NCBI GenBank assembly: GCA_963576565.1
Contig: OY755044.1
Location: forward strand, 42,908,735-42,972,734
From: Aspidapion aeneum
Taxonomy: Eukaryota; Arthropoda; Insecta; Coleoptera; Brentidae
Direction of reading: 5' to 3'
DNA: 64,000 nucleotides
The notes beneath the pieces were generated by a model, which did not search any database, was not told the DNA's origin, and saw only the letters and a program-made list of their open reading frames with translations. Both the position numbers and the translations under genes were made by a program. Shown in pieces: positions 32,280 to 45,680 of this stretch (its first letter is position 1; every line of letters begins with the position of its first letter).

Positions 32280-33574
32280 ACTAATATATTAACATAAAAA
32301 AGCGAACATTTGCAACCAAATACCTCTGGAATTAACTGATAGGAGTTTTATGCCTATGCCGTTATAAAAAAAATTCTGACACAACCTATTTTCTACATTA
32401 AGATCCTTTTGGCATGGACAAACCCAAAGAAATATTAAACAATGTAAATGCTCCATAGACGAATGACAGATAATTAGTTTACTGTGAAATGCTCTATCTC
32501 ACAAACTGATCATCATCCATAAAAACAATAAAACACATGTCGTAAATATGACAAAAAATTGTCTATGCAATTCTTGACAACTAATTTTAACAACTTAAGA
32601 AAAAACTTAAAAATTTGGACATTTCAACTATAATATGGGATTAATAACAGAAATAGCTAATAAAATATAACCAATAAGCCTGCACAATATTACTAATACA
32701 TAAATACCTACAAGATATTAGACAGGTAGACAGGATTTCGGTAACTGCGCATGCGCCAGTTTTGGTGGTTTTGGAACATACTTCGTTACATTACTACGTT
32801 ATTTGATAATTGTCAAAAATTTATAGTTACGTCTATTATTATATCTATTATTATACTATTTTTTTTTCCATTTTTTACAGAAAAAAACACAATTTTACTC
32901 GACAAACCCAAAACACCACAAAATGTAAATAAACAACAAATACGGCAACACACAGCAGCTGTGTCTGCGTGCCAAAACACACTCCTGCGCACTTGAAAAT
33001 TTGCGTCTCCGTTGTCTCCAAAGCAAGCTAAAATTGCTTCACGTTTCGATTTTTTGAACCAGTATATGCTCTAAGGTATTTGCATTTCCCATAAATAGTT
33101 CCTTGCAACGACCGACAGACAGACGCACGGACAGACAAACAATTTATAAGTCCACACCATGCCAGGACATTTTGCGTGCATGTGTCCAGGTATAACAGCC
33201 ATTTTTTTAATTTGTATTTACGAGCGGACAAGTTAATCTATATCATGTCTCTTTTTGTCCCCAAATCGCTAATCCCCAGGGCTTTCTTTTTTATATGGCG
33301 TCAATTAACAGTTTTTATGAGGTTTATTTTTCGACTCAGGTTTTTGGCCGTCCAAAATTATGATTCAACCTTATTAGGAGCTATAAATAAATAATGTTTG
33401 ACGATTACGTTATAAAGTCACTGTAGCCAGGGCTATCAAATCAATTGGTTTAGTGACGTCATAACCGTCACGCAGCGTCGAAATCTGTTTTTCTCGTACT
33501 AAACTACTATTATTATTTGTAAAAAAGGACACAGCGAACCAACATTTTGAATTCACTATCATCGGATTAATCAA
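32280..33574. other. No recognisable feature
   Basis: No supported gene. A GACAGACAGACG-type stretch occurs near 33112. Confidence 0.45.
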
Positions 33575-34190
33575 ACACCATAGGGGTACCGCAGGGAGTT
33601 AAATTGCGCTCATTACTTTTTATTTTATATATAAATGACCTACCAATAATTTTAAAAAATTGTATGATACAGATGTTATATACCTGGTGTTCTAGTTATT
33701 TAAAAAATCGTAAACAGAGAGTGAAAATGAATATCATACGAAATAGAAGCAACATCAGGAGTAATTTTAGCTAACGAAATTAACTATCCCAAATTACTAT
33801 CGCTTCAAACTTGTTTGCACCCTTACGTCAAAACAGAGGTACCAGATTATTTTACTTGAACTCTTATAAAACAGATATAGGGAAACATAGTATGGATAAT
33901 AAAATAATGTCACTTTTTAATAAATACATACAGTCATTTATCGATATTGATATATTTACCTGCAGCAATTCATCCCTTAAGCGTAAGATTGATAAAATTA
34001 TGTAATAAATGCCACTAACCGATATTGATATGTTATTTTGATATAGTGAATATGTTATTTTTGTGTAACATCTTTTGACAAATTATTTTTTTGTTATTTT
34101 TACTTTAGATCTTAGCTTTTTAGAGTAATTGAAGAATGTACTAATTGGGGGCAACCCTGTTGTACCTAAAATAAATAAATAAAAAAAAAT
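33575..34190 (+). pseudogene. Rearranged CR1/L2-like LINE fragment
   Basis: RT motifs are visible as GVPQGVKLRSLLFILYINDL (from about 33585) and, downstream, SSYLKNRKQRVKMN (from about 33690). In an intact LINE the second motif precedes the first, so the fragment is rearranged or composed of two copies. A C-terminal stretch (RLFYLNSYKTDIGKHSM, 33811-34005) and an AATA-rich tail (34168-34190) follow. Confidence 0.75.
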
Positions 34191-34489
34191 TAAAATGTTT
34201 GCACATGATTCATTACTTTATTTAAAATGAACTTCAGTACAAAACCTAACTATAAGCAAACAAATTAAAATTAAACAAAGCAAAATGTATGGTAACAAGT
34301 ACCTTAACCAATCACTATAAATAATGAGAAATTAGTAATTCCAAATTTGTTCAAATATCGTGTTATTATTATAGATTTAAAATTAATGTTTGATAAATAC
34401 TACAAATATATTATATCAAAAATTTCGTCAAAAATTGGTTATTTAGGAAGGATTAGTTATTATTTATAATTTTTTTCTAAAAAATGTGT

Positions 34490-34925
34490 TTACAATATAA
34501 CAATATATTTCCTATTGCTCAACTATATTATACACAGCGAATGAAAATATTATAGATAAACTTCAAATATTACAAAATAGAGCAATCAGGATAATTCTCA
34601 AAGAAGATAAATACATAAAAATTACATTAATGTTAAAAAATTGAATTGGCTTAATGTAAAAAATTTAATTTTTTATAATGTTTGTATATTTATTTACAAA
34701 ATTCAACCTACTACCAAAACAACTAAAAGATTTTGTCCTCCAAAAATCAAATTTCCATTCACATTATACAAGATACAATTTAAATAATTGTCCAAAAATA
34801 AATTTTTTGTAATGGTTTGTCAGAATTTAATAAATTAAGAAACTCAATAAAAAATAAAAAGAAACTAAACACATTCAAAAGTTTAAAAAAATATTTATTT
34901 TCAATGCAGTTTCTTTGATTATAGT
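34490..34925 (+). pseudogene. CR1/L2-like LINE C-terminal fragment
   Basis: In-frame pieces read ILYTANENIIDKLQILQNRA and IRIILKEDKY, then LLPKQLKDFV after a stop. This is the conserved region following the RT in CR1/L2-like LINEs ('kLQklQNRAiRiI'). It is probably related to the fragment just upstream and is decayed. Confidence 0.75.
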
Positions 34926-35874
34926 ATTATTCATTTGGATTTAGAATAAATTATTGTAAATTTACAGTTGTATAAATTACTTAGGCTGTAAATATAGAAG
35001 ATAAACTGTAGAAAATTTGAACTTCAGAAAATAAAATCAGCTGATTCACACAGAACATAATGGAGTTCAGCGGTGGTTTGGGTCAAAGTGGTCACAAAAC
35101 GACGCGCCTGTGATGCAAATGGCGCAAACCTGATCAGAAAAGACGCAAGCCTTGTTTATCCAATTATCTAAAAATGTTAAAAACCAAGTTATCTGATCAA
35201 AAGTTAGAGCAAATGCAAAAACTACGAAATTTTTTGTTAATAAAAATTTCGAGTCAAAAACTTTTTGTTTTAAAGTTATTTTTTTATTTCTTAACCGAAT
35301 TAATTAAGTAATACTTTGGTATAAAATTGTCCCAAACAGAAATTGTCTTGATAAAGATTCTATAGTCTGATTAGTATCTTAAATGCACAAGATGGCTGCA
35401 ATTTTTAAATATGTTTGAAAACGACTATTTATTTTGATAACTGTAATTTCAATACCTTCGTTCATGTTTTCTCATTTAAATAGGCACATACATACTTATG
35501 TACATATCTAAAAATACAGTGACGTAATCTTAAAATCTAGAGTCAACTTCCTGTGGCTGCAGACACTTCTATCTCTGTACTCATAATATATATATGCGCT
35601 TTCAGCTTATTAATACAACATACACCTATCTGTAAGTCTATTTGACATTTAGAATCCTATTTTAAATACCTCGTACTCACTTACAAATCTGATATTGCCA
35701 GAGCCGCAAAATTAAAGCAAATAAGACTTGCATGCAGGAATGAAAGAGATGTTTCGCTGATTGCAGTTTAAGACTTGCTAAAGGTGATCATACACAGATT
35801 TAATTTAAAACAAGTTACCTTCTTAGTAACTCTTAATAAAGTTGGTTTTCCTGAAAGTGGGCGATAACGCTATC
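34926..35874. other. No recognisable feature
   Basis: AT-rich sequence with no supported feature. Confidence 0.45.
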
Positions 35875-35882
35875 TTGTGAGT

Positions 35883-36058
35883 CAGGCGCGGATATACGGG
35901 AGGGGCAAAAGGGAAACCCCCCCAAAATTCCAAACTATATTTACTACTACTATATTTTGACAAAGGATAAACCTCCTGTCACTATGTAAAATAGTTGTAT
36001 GCAATATTTATTGTAATATTTCCGTCCCCCCCAAATAAAGTTCCCAGATCCGCCCCTG
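35883..36058. mobile_element. hAT-like MITE, 176 bp
   Basis: The left end CAGGCGCGGAT pairs with the right end ATCCGCCCCTG. Flanking octamers TTGTGAGT (35875-35882) and TTGTGGGT (36059-36066) match at seven of eight bases. C-rich and G-rich runs lie inside each end. It abuts the mariner copy to its right. Confidence 0.8.
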
Positions 36059-36067
36059 TTGTGGGTA

Positions 36068-37108
36068 CGAGGGCTGTCATTATTTTAACTTTTAAAGACT
36101 TTATTGTTTCTCGAAGTATTCTTCACGAAAATTAATGCACTTGTGCATGCACTCAAACCAGTTGTCAAAGCTGTAATTCCACTCGTTTGTTGGTACTGTC
36201 AAAATTACATTCATAAAGGCGTCAACTGCTTCCTCTGGCGACTAAAATGCTTGACCACGCAGTCCATTCTTGATTTTCGGAAAAGTGTAGAAATCGTTGG
36301 GACATAGGTCGGGACTGTATGGAGGATGGTCCAACAATTCGACCTTTTATTGGGTTAAAAATTCATGTTTTGTGCTTTGTGCAAACCTGCATTGTCTTGG
36401 TGGAGGATGATTCGTCATTCAGGGTTCGTTTTTCGAAGCTCAGCGATGACTTTCGGCAAACAAATGCTGATTTAGCAATCGGTACTAACAGTCCTTTGAT
36501 CTTCCAGAGGAATTGCTGCTATTAGGAAACAAATCTTTTTGGATACACTTCGAGAACGGATGAGTTTTTTTGGCTTTTCTTCACCTTGGAACACCCAAAC
36601 AGACGACTGATGTTTATTTTCGGGTTCATATGTGTAAATCCGCGATTCATCACCACTGACAATGCTGTACACGTTTTTTGAGTTTCCTACCTCAAACCGG
36701 GCTAGAATTTTCTGACACCAATTGACCCTAGCTTCTTTCTCTTCGGTTAACAGATGCTGTATCCAGTGGGAAACTATTTTTTTTACCCATTATGCATTAT
36801 GCAAAAGTTTTGGTAATGAGGTCTTTGAAATCCACAATGAAGCCTCAATCTCGTGTTATATTACATGTCGATCTTCCGTGATGAGCATGCACACAGCATC
36901 GATGTTTTCCTGGGTGACAGCCGTTTTTTGAGCACCATACCAATGAAGAACAGTCGACTGATGTGGTGCAAGGCATTCCTGTAATTTCCTTCGAAAGTTG
37001 TAAAAAATTATAGCCCGAAAATGTTTCAGGTTTATTTCCATTTTTCGTCTGATCTGTTTTTTAGGGTAGGTACGGATTGAGGTTAAGTTATTTGTTCAGT
37101 GTCCCCTC
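36068..37108 (-). pseudogene. mariner transposase, decayed
   Basis: A broken mariner element on the minus strand, about 1.04 kb. The N-terminal helix-turn-helix is recognisable (NLKHFRAIIFYNFRRKLQ), followed by an internal deletion and QENIDAV. The catalytic DDD triad is still visible in pieces: GDESRIYTYEPE, HQDNAGLH, and SPDLCPNDFY. The usual mariner C-terminus (WFECMHKCINFREEYFEKQ) ends the protein. Stops and frameshifts separate these parts, so it is inactive. Imperfect terminal repeats (CGAGGGCTGTC left; related GAGGGGACACTG on the other strand at the right) lie next to TA dinucleotides at 36066-36067 and 37109-37110. Confidence 0.93.
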
Positions 37109-37110
37109 TA

Positions 37111-38496
37111 CGCTCCTATATGCAAAATATAAAAGACAGACATCGTACTAGTGGCAGCAAAATACTTAGCAAAATTAGGGCGGCGCATAACTTGCGTTAT
37201 TTAATTCTTATACTGCTGTCTTAATTAGGATACTGAACTAAAATACGTCGTAGATGGCTCCTTCACGCTGAGAGCATCCTTTTGAAACTGAGACATTCCA
37301 TCCTTCAAGTCAGTTATAATTTGCCAGAATTAACCGCCACATGAAACCGTTGGAAAAGTTAATTTGAGTATGAATAAATGTAACCATCACGAAGCCAGAA
37401 CAAATAAACCAAAAGTTGGATAAATCAACAAAAAGCATCTGTTTAGCAGCGTTTTAACAAAGTTCTGTAATTCTAATTACAAGCAGCGGATATTTCAATT
37501 TTAACCTTTTCCCTTTCCTACTCAAAACACAAAATTTATTCTGAAATTTAAAATCTACCAGTGCAGTGGTACACCACAATAATTTTCCAGGGTAACATGA
37601 ACGTGAACATGAACAAAATATTTCCCTGTAGATTATTATTATTATTTGGCGTGCCTAATGAGATAATAATATCTTAAACAAAGCAAGAGTTATAACACTA
37701 ATACTCTCTAAAATAACAGCAAATTTGACAGCTGTTATCATTATTTTTAATAAGGATAATTTTAACTTCCAGGGCAAAAAGGATAGATTTGAAAACACTA
37801 AAGATAATCATAACACAAACATTAATTTAGTAGTTTCACACTCCTTCAACTTTTTGTTAATTTATATTTGTTTATTTATTTTTATTAGATTTTTGGCTTT
37901 TTACAAACCAAGCTACCGAATTTTAGTAAAAAAATTTGACTGATTAAAATAAAAAACAAAACAAAACTAACCTTAAAAAATAACGGACGCCGTTACGGTA
38001 AATAAGAAAAAAGGAGCGAGAAACTGCTAATGCGTAGACTCAGTAATAACAACAACGGTAACAAAGTGTAAAATACGCGACCCAAATGTCCCTAATGTCT
38101 ACACAAACCTTTATTCTTAAAATAAGCGCAAGGTTTCTTCTTTGTTCACCCTGTATATGCAAATTTTAAAAAATTTCTGAACCAAAAAATTGAATAGTAT
38201 AGAGCTTTACGCTTTTCTTAAATTTTATGTTGTTACGCCTGGAAAACATAAATCTATGACCCCAAAAAGCAATCTTATTTCAAAAAGTCCTTAGGGATAG
38301 GTGATTTCACAGCTTCTGGAAATATTTTAGATCAGGAGTCTACGATCTACATACAGGTATAGTGCCTTTAGCCGGGTTAAAGTGTTTCTCAAATTAATTA
38401 GACCCATAAACAAAAAGTTTATTGATATTTAAATTTGAATTAAGTAGTTGACTAATACTAATAGCCTAGTCATAGGAATTCACCTAGAAAAAAAAA
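37111..38496. other. No recognisable feature
   Basis: No supported gene or element ends. Confidence 0.45.
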
Positions 38497-38969
38497 TGGT
38501 AAAAAAAAAATTAAGTCACAAGCTTTTATAAAATGCACTAAACATTAAAAAATAATTTTCTAACATTCTAATATTATCATAATAATAAAAGCGATGGCCG
38601 ACTGATGGAAATCTTGACGATGTTAGCACGATAAGATATCCGTATCAATTAAATATCACTATTTGCAAGAATCAATCTAGCAGAAAAATGCAGCGGTACC
38701 AAACCCACCCAACCCGACCTAAGATACCCCAGCATTTCTCTGACATAGGTATGGCAATGGCATAACATTGCGGCACATCAAACATATCTTTGATGACCTG
38801 CTATGTTGAATATTCTTTAAGTGTTTAGATCACAACTTTAGATTAACTTATGCTTTGATTTGCGGCCATCGCTTTTATTATTATGATAATATTAGAATGT
38901 TAGAAAATTATTTTTTAATTTTTAGTGCATTTTATAAAAGCTTGTGACTTAAAAAAAAATTTTTACCAA
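38497..38969. mobile_element. MITE with about 105-bp inverted repeats
   Basis: 473 bp. The arms 38497-38600 and 38863-38969 are almost perfectly complementary (for example GTCACAAGCTTTTATAAAAT near 38515, matched near 38933). The central 260 bp are unique. No transposase is present. Confidence 0.9.
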
Positions 38970-39094
38970 TTTATTTTCTACTTTTTAGTCTCAGCTATCT
39001 ACTCTATTGAATGAAAATATTTGTTCAATAACAGAACAGAAGAGTCTATTCTAGATTATAATGAAATCGCTAATCGTGAGTTGTTTGGAAACTC

Positions 39095-39360
39095 ATTTTT
39101 CTATTGGGGGAAGGAGAGGGTGGGGGTAGAGGTAGAAATATATTTTTTTCTTATTGTTGTATTATCATCAGACCACTATCTGTGTACCAAATTTTATCCA
39201 AATCGGATAACGGAAAGTGTGTCAAAAAACATTTTTCTATAGAAGGGGTTGGGGGTAGGGGTGGGAGGATATTTTTTTCTTAATGCTGTATTGTCATGGG
39301 ACCACTATGTGTGTACCAAATTTCATCCAAATTGGATAATGGGAAGTGTGTCAAAAACGC
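39095..39360. repeat. Two tandem copies of a 129-bp unit
   Basis: Each copy runs from a G-rich tract through GTGTACCAAATTT to AAGTGTGTCAAAAA. A short GTTA/GATA tract follows (39373-39400). Confidence 0.8.
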
Positions 39361-39424
39361 TTCACAAGATTTGATAGATAGTTAGTTAGTTAGATAGTTA
39401 GACAGAACATCGGAAGTTAAATAA

Positions 39425-41126
39425 AAGCTTGTAAAAAATAGGTGCAAGATGGATTTTTGAATAAATATTCCTTAGCATCTTACACATCCCCACATATTAT
39501 CTAATAGTTTTTTAAAAAAAAGTCAGCAGTGCAAAAAAAAATGTGCAGTGCATAAGAAAATATTTTAAAAAATATATTATTTTTTATTTAATTTTTTTCC
39601 TACTCTGTAGGTAATTTGTTTTAAAATGTTAATACTTTATAATATTAAGCTCGATCCCCACTTGTCACAAACACCATTTACTAAAATTTCGTTTTTGTTT
39701 TTTTAAAGTTAAACAACTGTAAGTAAAAAAGTAGTTAATACTAGCCTGACAACCATTGGGATTTGAAAATTAAATTTTTATACAAAATGTACGACACAAA
39801 AAAGTGTAATATTAAAAATATTTTAACTTCTGGCAAGAAACAGTGTTAAAATACGCGCAAATGCGTACACTTTTATTTTATTCGAAATTCCAGCTTAAGA
39901 TATTTAAGTAATTTTTATAAAATTTAAAAAAAAATGGTTTTTGACTAAACTTAAAAGTGACAAGGGGGCTTAGACAAAATAAATGGAACATATGAGCAAT
40001 GATCTCTATCATAGGGGTGGTTTAGTAAGGGGTGAAAATTATTAACAGAGGTACTTTCATAACGTTTAAACAAATACTCGTATTAATATATCAGTTTTTT
40101 ATGTCAACAGTTTTCGCCAAGGCTGTTAAAAACTAGGCTTTATGTACATGGATAAAATATTTTTTGTAGATTTCTTGGTAACTAAAGCTTTTAGTATACA
40201 TTATATATTTGGGACTACATACAACGACTATTCGGTAAAACTTTATGTACTCATGTTTATAATTTTAACCCTTAAAAAACCACCCCTGGGTTACATTTAT
40301 TTTGTTTAAACCCCTTTGTCCCATTAAAGTTCAGTGAAACACTATTTTTGCCATTAATAGGAGTTTGGCTGCAATTTCAAATATAATAAGAGTGTGCACA
40401 TTTGCGCGTATTTTAAAATTGTTTCTACCCAGAAGTTGAAGGTTTTTAAATACGCTTTTTTTTTCACATACAGTGCTTAATTGTATAAAAATATTTTTTT
40501 CCATGTCCCGTTGGCAGCCCGGATATTACTGACCATTTGGACAAATTTTAGTTTATGGTGCCGTCTTAATCTCAACATTATTCTACATCAATTTTTAGAA
40601 GCAATTCTTCTTTAGCTTTTGTGCTTTTTAAGAAACATATAACTTACAGTTATCAAGCAGCATCGTTTGGTTATTATTTTCCGGGTTTTTTAATCAAAAC
40701 TAGGAAAATTTTATAGCTAGTTAACGGCATTCTAGCTTAAGGACGGCAGAATTGGGGACCAAGCTTAATGTTATAAAGTTTTAACATTTTAAAAATAAGT
40801 TAACTACAAGGTAGGAAAAAATAAAATAAAAAAATATATATATTTTTTTAAATATATTTTTTAAAATGTTACGTATGGTTTTACGTATTTTTTCTTTCTT
40901 CATTTTTTTAAAGAAAGTTATTCGTTTTCGAGAAAATCACAAAATACTGATTATTAGGAACTTTGGGGCCTTATACTTATACTTAGATAGCTCATGTTAA
41001 GGATGATTTTGCCAGAAAATACGTAAGGATGTGTGCCAGATGCTAAGGAATAATTGTACAAAAATCCAGCTTGCACCTATTTTTTTCCAAGTTTAAGGGC
41101 TTTTTTACCTTATATGACTGTGCTAT
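39425..41126. mobile_element. Long fold-back element, family G
   Basis: The left arm (39425 to about 39970) is an imperfect reverse complement of the right arm (about 40330-41126). Shared blocks include ATAGGTGCAAG-TGGATTTTTG, TTAGCATCT, GATCCCCA and GCGCAAATGCG. The right end matches both ends of the element at 52673-53122; the left end appears truncated. No coding region is present. Confidence 0.75.
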
Positions 41127-41149
41127 AAGATTTAGTTGAATGAACAGAT

Positions 41150-41570
41150 TTTTTTTTTAATGATGATTTTACAACACCTGTTTTAATCGACTACTTATGA
41201 TCCCGAACCGAACCGAACCGAACCAACACTGACCTGTTAACAGACCTAAAATTGTCCCAGTTAAAAAGTAAGATTAGGGTGTCGAAATATTTTTTCAATT
41301 CTGAACTGTTTAAGCTATAGTAATAAAACTTGGCACGCATATCGGCCTTCACGTACTAATTTTTGTCTGTCAAAAAAAATGATATATTCTGCCCCTGGGG
41401 AGCACAAGGGGCAAAATGTGTTTTTAGATTATGCGTCAGGTCTGCCATATAAAAAAAAATCGAAGCAATTAATGAAGCCCCCTAGGTAGGATTAGCAATT
41501 TAAAATAAAAATACCTTAATTGACTTATACTTTGTCCTCTGTCACAGGGCGTAACCGTTTGGACAAAAAA
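41150..41570 (+). repeat. Dispersed repeat F, copy 2
   Basis: Homologous to 29717-30300 without the MITE-containing insert. It holds a short GAACC microsatellite (41206-41226) that is absent from the other copy. Confidence 0.75.
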
Positions 41571-44403
41571 TTAACAATCTGTGTAAATGAATTCATCCAT
41601 TACTTAGCTTAGTCGATTAGAACGACTGATTGCTCTGTATCACCACTTAAACTAGTGCTGTGATTCTAAACATGAACATTGATTAGTGCTAACTTAAAGA
41701 AACTTTACAAAGAAAACAATTATAAAAAGATTAATATCGAATTTAGTTAAATCTAACAATAATAATAATAACAATATGAATCCTATTAACAAAATGATCA
41801 AACAGAAGTAAATAAACCTGGATTTGATTCTTTAAAGTTTTCATAACACTTGGAAGCTAATATCTACAGACTTGGTTGGTCTCTATTTTTATTTCGACAA
41901 GTTTCAAGAGTAAACTCCAGGTCTACTTCACTTAAACACACCGAAACTTCTTCGCCAGTAATAACAGGGCCCTTTCCAGGCAGCACAGTCAAGAGAGTAG
42001 AATCAAGCTAGCAGGCACATTCTATATGCTAATTTCTCCAGTGCTATGCAATAACATAAGACGTTTTACTTATAGTTTATAATACAAACACTATGGAGTA
42101 GACTTAGAAACCTGGTTTTAGTATTTAGGAGAGGTAAAGCAAGTGCTTTAGGATAATAAGAGGCAGACATTGGAGTTATCGAGCGTGTCAAGTACTTTAA
42201 AAGCTTAACTTTGTAAACGTGGATAATTAGAATAAATAAAATTAAAAATCCTTTAACACCTCCAAAAGTATTTTTCTTATGATATTATTCTTGAACTCGT
42301 TCTTCGTTTTAGCATTTTCTTTTTCCTGCTATATCGGTTTTAAGTTTTTTTTTTCGACAGGCTTTTACAATATAATTTTTCTAGTGTAATTTCTTTCTCA
42401 CAATAAAATGGTTATTCAGCTGCTTTAAAAAGTTCTATCAGCAAACTCCTAAGCAATTTCTCAAATTTCTCAGTCACAATGTTTTTGCAGCCTTCGGTTT
42501 ATGTATAACCAATTTCTTTTGCTTCCTGGTTCTAGTTCTATAAAGTGCTACGTTATCTGCGACAGCAGGTATCTAATTCTCTATAGATAGATTAATTTTT
42601 TTCAATTCTTGATAAGCTTTAATTAGTAACAATAAAGTATCCTTATATAAAACTTGTCTTTTAGCAATTGTTTTACGCTTATTATTGTGTGGTAGCATAT
42701 GGAAATTTTTTCGAAAAAGATCGCTTTTTGCTACTGAAGTTTTTGAGGGACTTAATATTTCTTCTTCATTTTGTGCAGCTTAACGTGTGACAGGGTTATG
42801 ATCCTGCTTAACTATATTTTACTTTTCCGCCCATTGCTAGATACTGATAAATGGAGAGGTTTTTCTCCATTTTGGAGCGATTTTTTTTCCAGTTACCTCA
42901 TACTGGTACCAGTATCTAATTTAGTTTCTCTTGCCCAAAGTAGTTGACTGTAATATTAATTACCAACCCTTTCTGTAACAATCCAGTACCTTTTAGGGGC
43001 CTCTTGATGGGGTAAACAATGGAAAAAATTACTATTTATTATGGTTATTTACAAAAATTTTTCCAAACCTATGGCTTTAAATGAAAGGTGATAGATGAGG
43101 GCAAGCTTAACACTTTTTGAAACACTGCGGAAAATGCTAATGTCTAAAACCAATAAAATAAATGAAAATTAACACGTACATACTACGTAAACAGGGGGGT
43201 AGAACTGTAGCTCTATTATTGAGCTTTTCTCTGCTGCTGCGGTGTGTTAGCCTAATTAATTAATTACAGGAGGGTATTGAGGGTATTTTGAGGGGAGACT
43301 CATCAAGATCAATGGCACGGCTGAACGTGTGCGCTAGAATGCACACAAATCACCCTAGGATAGACTGCATGGAGAATACAAAGTTATTCCTCTATAATAG
43401 TAAACCCTTTTAGTTTATGCTTGGGAATTTTCTTGTTTGGTAGGTACTACTAAAAATGCAGCCGAAATTTTATTTTCTCGTAAAGCTATTTACAAAAGTC
43501 GAAAAAAATCGTTAAGCCCGACGAAACACAGTATAGCAAATAATTAGAAATATAAAAAAATTATAATAAAAGAAATAGTATTAACATATGAATAAGGTAG
43601 TTCGCAGAAGCACCGATCGAGGATGTTGATTGATTTTGTGAAGAGCCTGGAATCCATTTAAAAAAAAAGAGGAAGAGCTGCCGATCGGAAACTGCAAAAT
43701 AACAAAAAACCTGTTTGCAGCAGTGCCCCACGACTATATGAAATTCTGATATTTTAGATATCTTTGGTTTATCTATAAGTAAACAAATAAAATGGCGAAT
43801 TAGTAAAGGAAACTATTTAGGTAAACAATAAAAATTAAGTAGGGTACAAAATAAATACATATTGCAAAAGCTTAATACGACCAGTAAACATATGATAATA
43901 TGATACATACTCAGCCTTTCTACCTTGACCACTGACAAGTATATTGTGGCTTGCTATAGAGTATCTTCTACCCTTAAATTAACGTCACTCATCGTCAAGC
44001 AAGCTTACGTTAAATAGGATGGCTACAACTTTGGATGAGGTACTCTTCAGATCATCTGAGTTGACGTTTTGTCAGTATATCAGCAGCTATCGATGGTGTT
44101 GAAGAGGTTATTTGTCAAGTCCTATCTTTGTGGTAAGATAATGTTGTACAGCTTTCTGCTGTTTACCGTAGTGTATGGAATCTAATACCATTCCTAGAGT
44201 AGGATTCGCCTCTAGTTCCCTAATAAGAGTTATTGAGCTTGTCTTTCATATAGACAATGTTTACAAAATATGAAGAACTCTATAAGAGAATTTGCTTGCT
44301 TTACACAAACATATGTACGGATTACAGATTTAAAATAAATGATAAATTAAACATAGCAAGTTCCACAAAAAATAGATGGCGTCACACCCATAGAATGAAT
44401 AAC
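41571..44403. other. Long stretch with little recognisable content
   Basis: Apart from the open segment at 42573-42779, I see no gene or repeat boundary. A stretch on the minus strand near 44090-44240 has a protein-like look but no motif I can name. Confidence 0.4.
42573..42779 (-). pseudogene. Open segment with protein-like composition, unrecognised
   Basis: Sixty-eight sense codons lie between two in-frame stops, without an ATG near the start (begins AAQNEEEILSPSKTS, ends ELKKINLSIEN). After the stop the same strand continues with more lysine-rich coding-like sequence. The composition is unlike random AT-rich DNA, but no family was recognised and it is probably decayed. Confidence 0.25.
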
Positions 44404-44416
44404 AACAAGAACACTA

Positions 44417-45667
44417 GGTTAGGTTAGGTTTGTCTATGAGTGGTGCGAATGTCGCTCCTCCACTGCGACTTAAGTGGTCTTTTGTGGCTCATCCCAACTA
44501 TATCACCAATACCTATCTCCTTTATGAAGTAGATCAGTTTCTTTGGTGATATTTCCTCAAGATCTTGAGGCTCTATCTGTCCAGGTCCGAATGTTTTCGC
44601 CCTAGTTCTCTGTCTTGGTACGCTGTGGCAGATTAGATGAAGTGGCGTTTCCTTCTCAACACCACAGCACCTACACGCTGGTGTGTTGCTTACTCCCAGT
44701 CTGTTCATGTGTTTGTTGAGTCGGCATTGGCCTGTGTGTAGCCCTGTGATTATTCTTAGGCTATTCCTGTTTAATTCCAGGAGTTGGTTGGTTCTGTGTT
44801 TGTCTGGCTTGCTTAGAAAGGTTTTGGAGTATTGTTGACTTGGGGTTGCCCGCCAGTTTTGAGTCCCCTTTCTAACAACCCACTCTCCTATTTCTTTTGT
44901 GACTGTGGCCTTAGGTAAGCCGAAGTAAGGCTCCGGTCCAACCAGCGCGGATTCTGCTCCCGCCCTGGCTAGTGCGTTTGCTTTTTCATTTCCCTCAACT
45001 CCCGTGTGGCTTGGCACCCAGACAAGACTGATCGTGTTGATTCTGCTGGCCTGTCTTAGGGTTTCAAGGCAATTCCAGACTAGTCTGGATTGAATTTTAT
45101 GCGAGCTTAATGCTTTTAGAGCTGATAAGCTATCTGAGATGATTTTGATGCTTTTGTTTGAGAGGTCCCTGCGGGTAATCTCTCTACAGCATGCTTCTAT
45201 TGCATGTAGTTCTGCTTGGAATATGGTTGCTAAGTTTCCGAGTCCCACAGATATTTCAGTCCGTGGTCCGGTCACACCCGCACCCACCCCATTTTTTGTT
45301 TTCGATCCGTCCGTATGTATACCATACGTGGTCGGCGTTTAGCAGTTAAACAGGTCTCTCCCGCCATTCCTCCCTCGTTGGTATAAGAACCTTAAAAGGT
45401 ACGTCGAAGCTGTATTTGGGTAACATGTAGTCTGTTGGCATGCTAAGTATTCGGTTATTCCGGAATACCTCAGCTAGGCCCGCTAAGTTACCCTTAGCTT
45501 GTCCAGGTTGCTCTTGGTTTAGGCTCTTGAACCTTGCCACTGCTGCCCTGGCCTCCTTCTCTACCCAAATGTGTAGGGGGAGAAGGTTTAGCATCACCTC
45601 CATTGCCACCACAGGTGTCGATTTCATTGCTGATACGCCATGCCTTGCACGCGTGCCAGTTTAATCC
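44417..45667 (-). pseudogene. 5'-truncated RNase H LINE with CCTAA tail
   Basis: A retroposed 1251-bp 3' end of an I/R1/LOA-type LINE. Upstream it retains the post-RT region (VVAMEVMLNLLPLHIWVE). Then comes the RNase H domain (TDGSKTKNGVGAG with its catalytic Asp, AELHAIEACC, ISDSLSALKAL, VWVPSHTGVEGNEKANALA), and a C-terminal Cys/His motif (CRCCGVEKETPLHLICHS). A frameshift and a stop near 45337-45348 separate the first region from RNase H; the 44424-45287 part is open. The tail is a short CCTAA repeat. The 13-bp direct repeat AACAAGAACACTA flanks it (44404-44416 and 45668-45680). Confidence 0.93.
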
Positions 45668-45680
45668 AACAAGAACACTA

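Noticed and set aside
44090..44240. Copia-like retrotransposon C-terminus on the minus strand
   Set aside because: The resemblance was limited to a few residues and no RT or integrase motif is nearby.
44416..44431. GGTTAGGTTAGGTT as telomeric DNA
   Set aside because: Only about three units, bounded by a LINE and its target duplication. It is a LINE tail, not a telomere.
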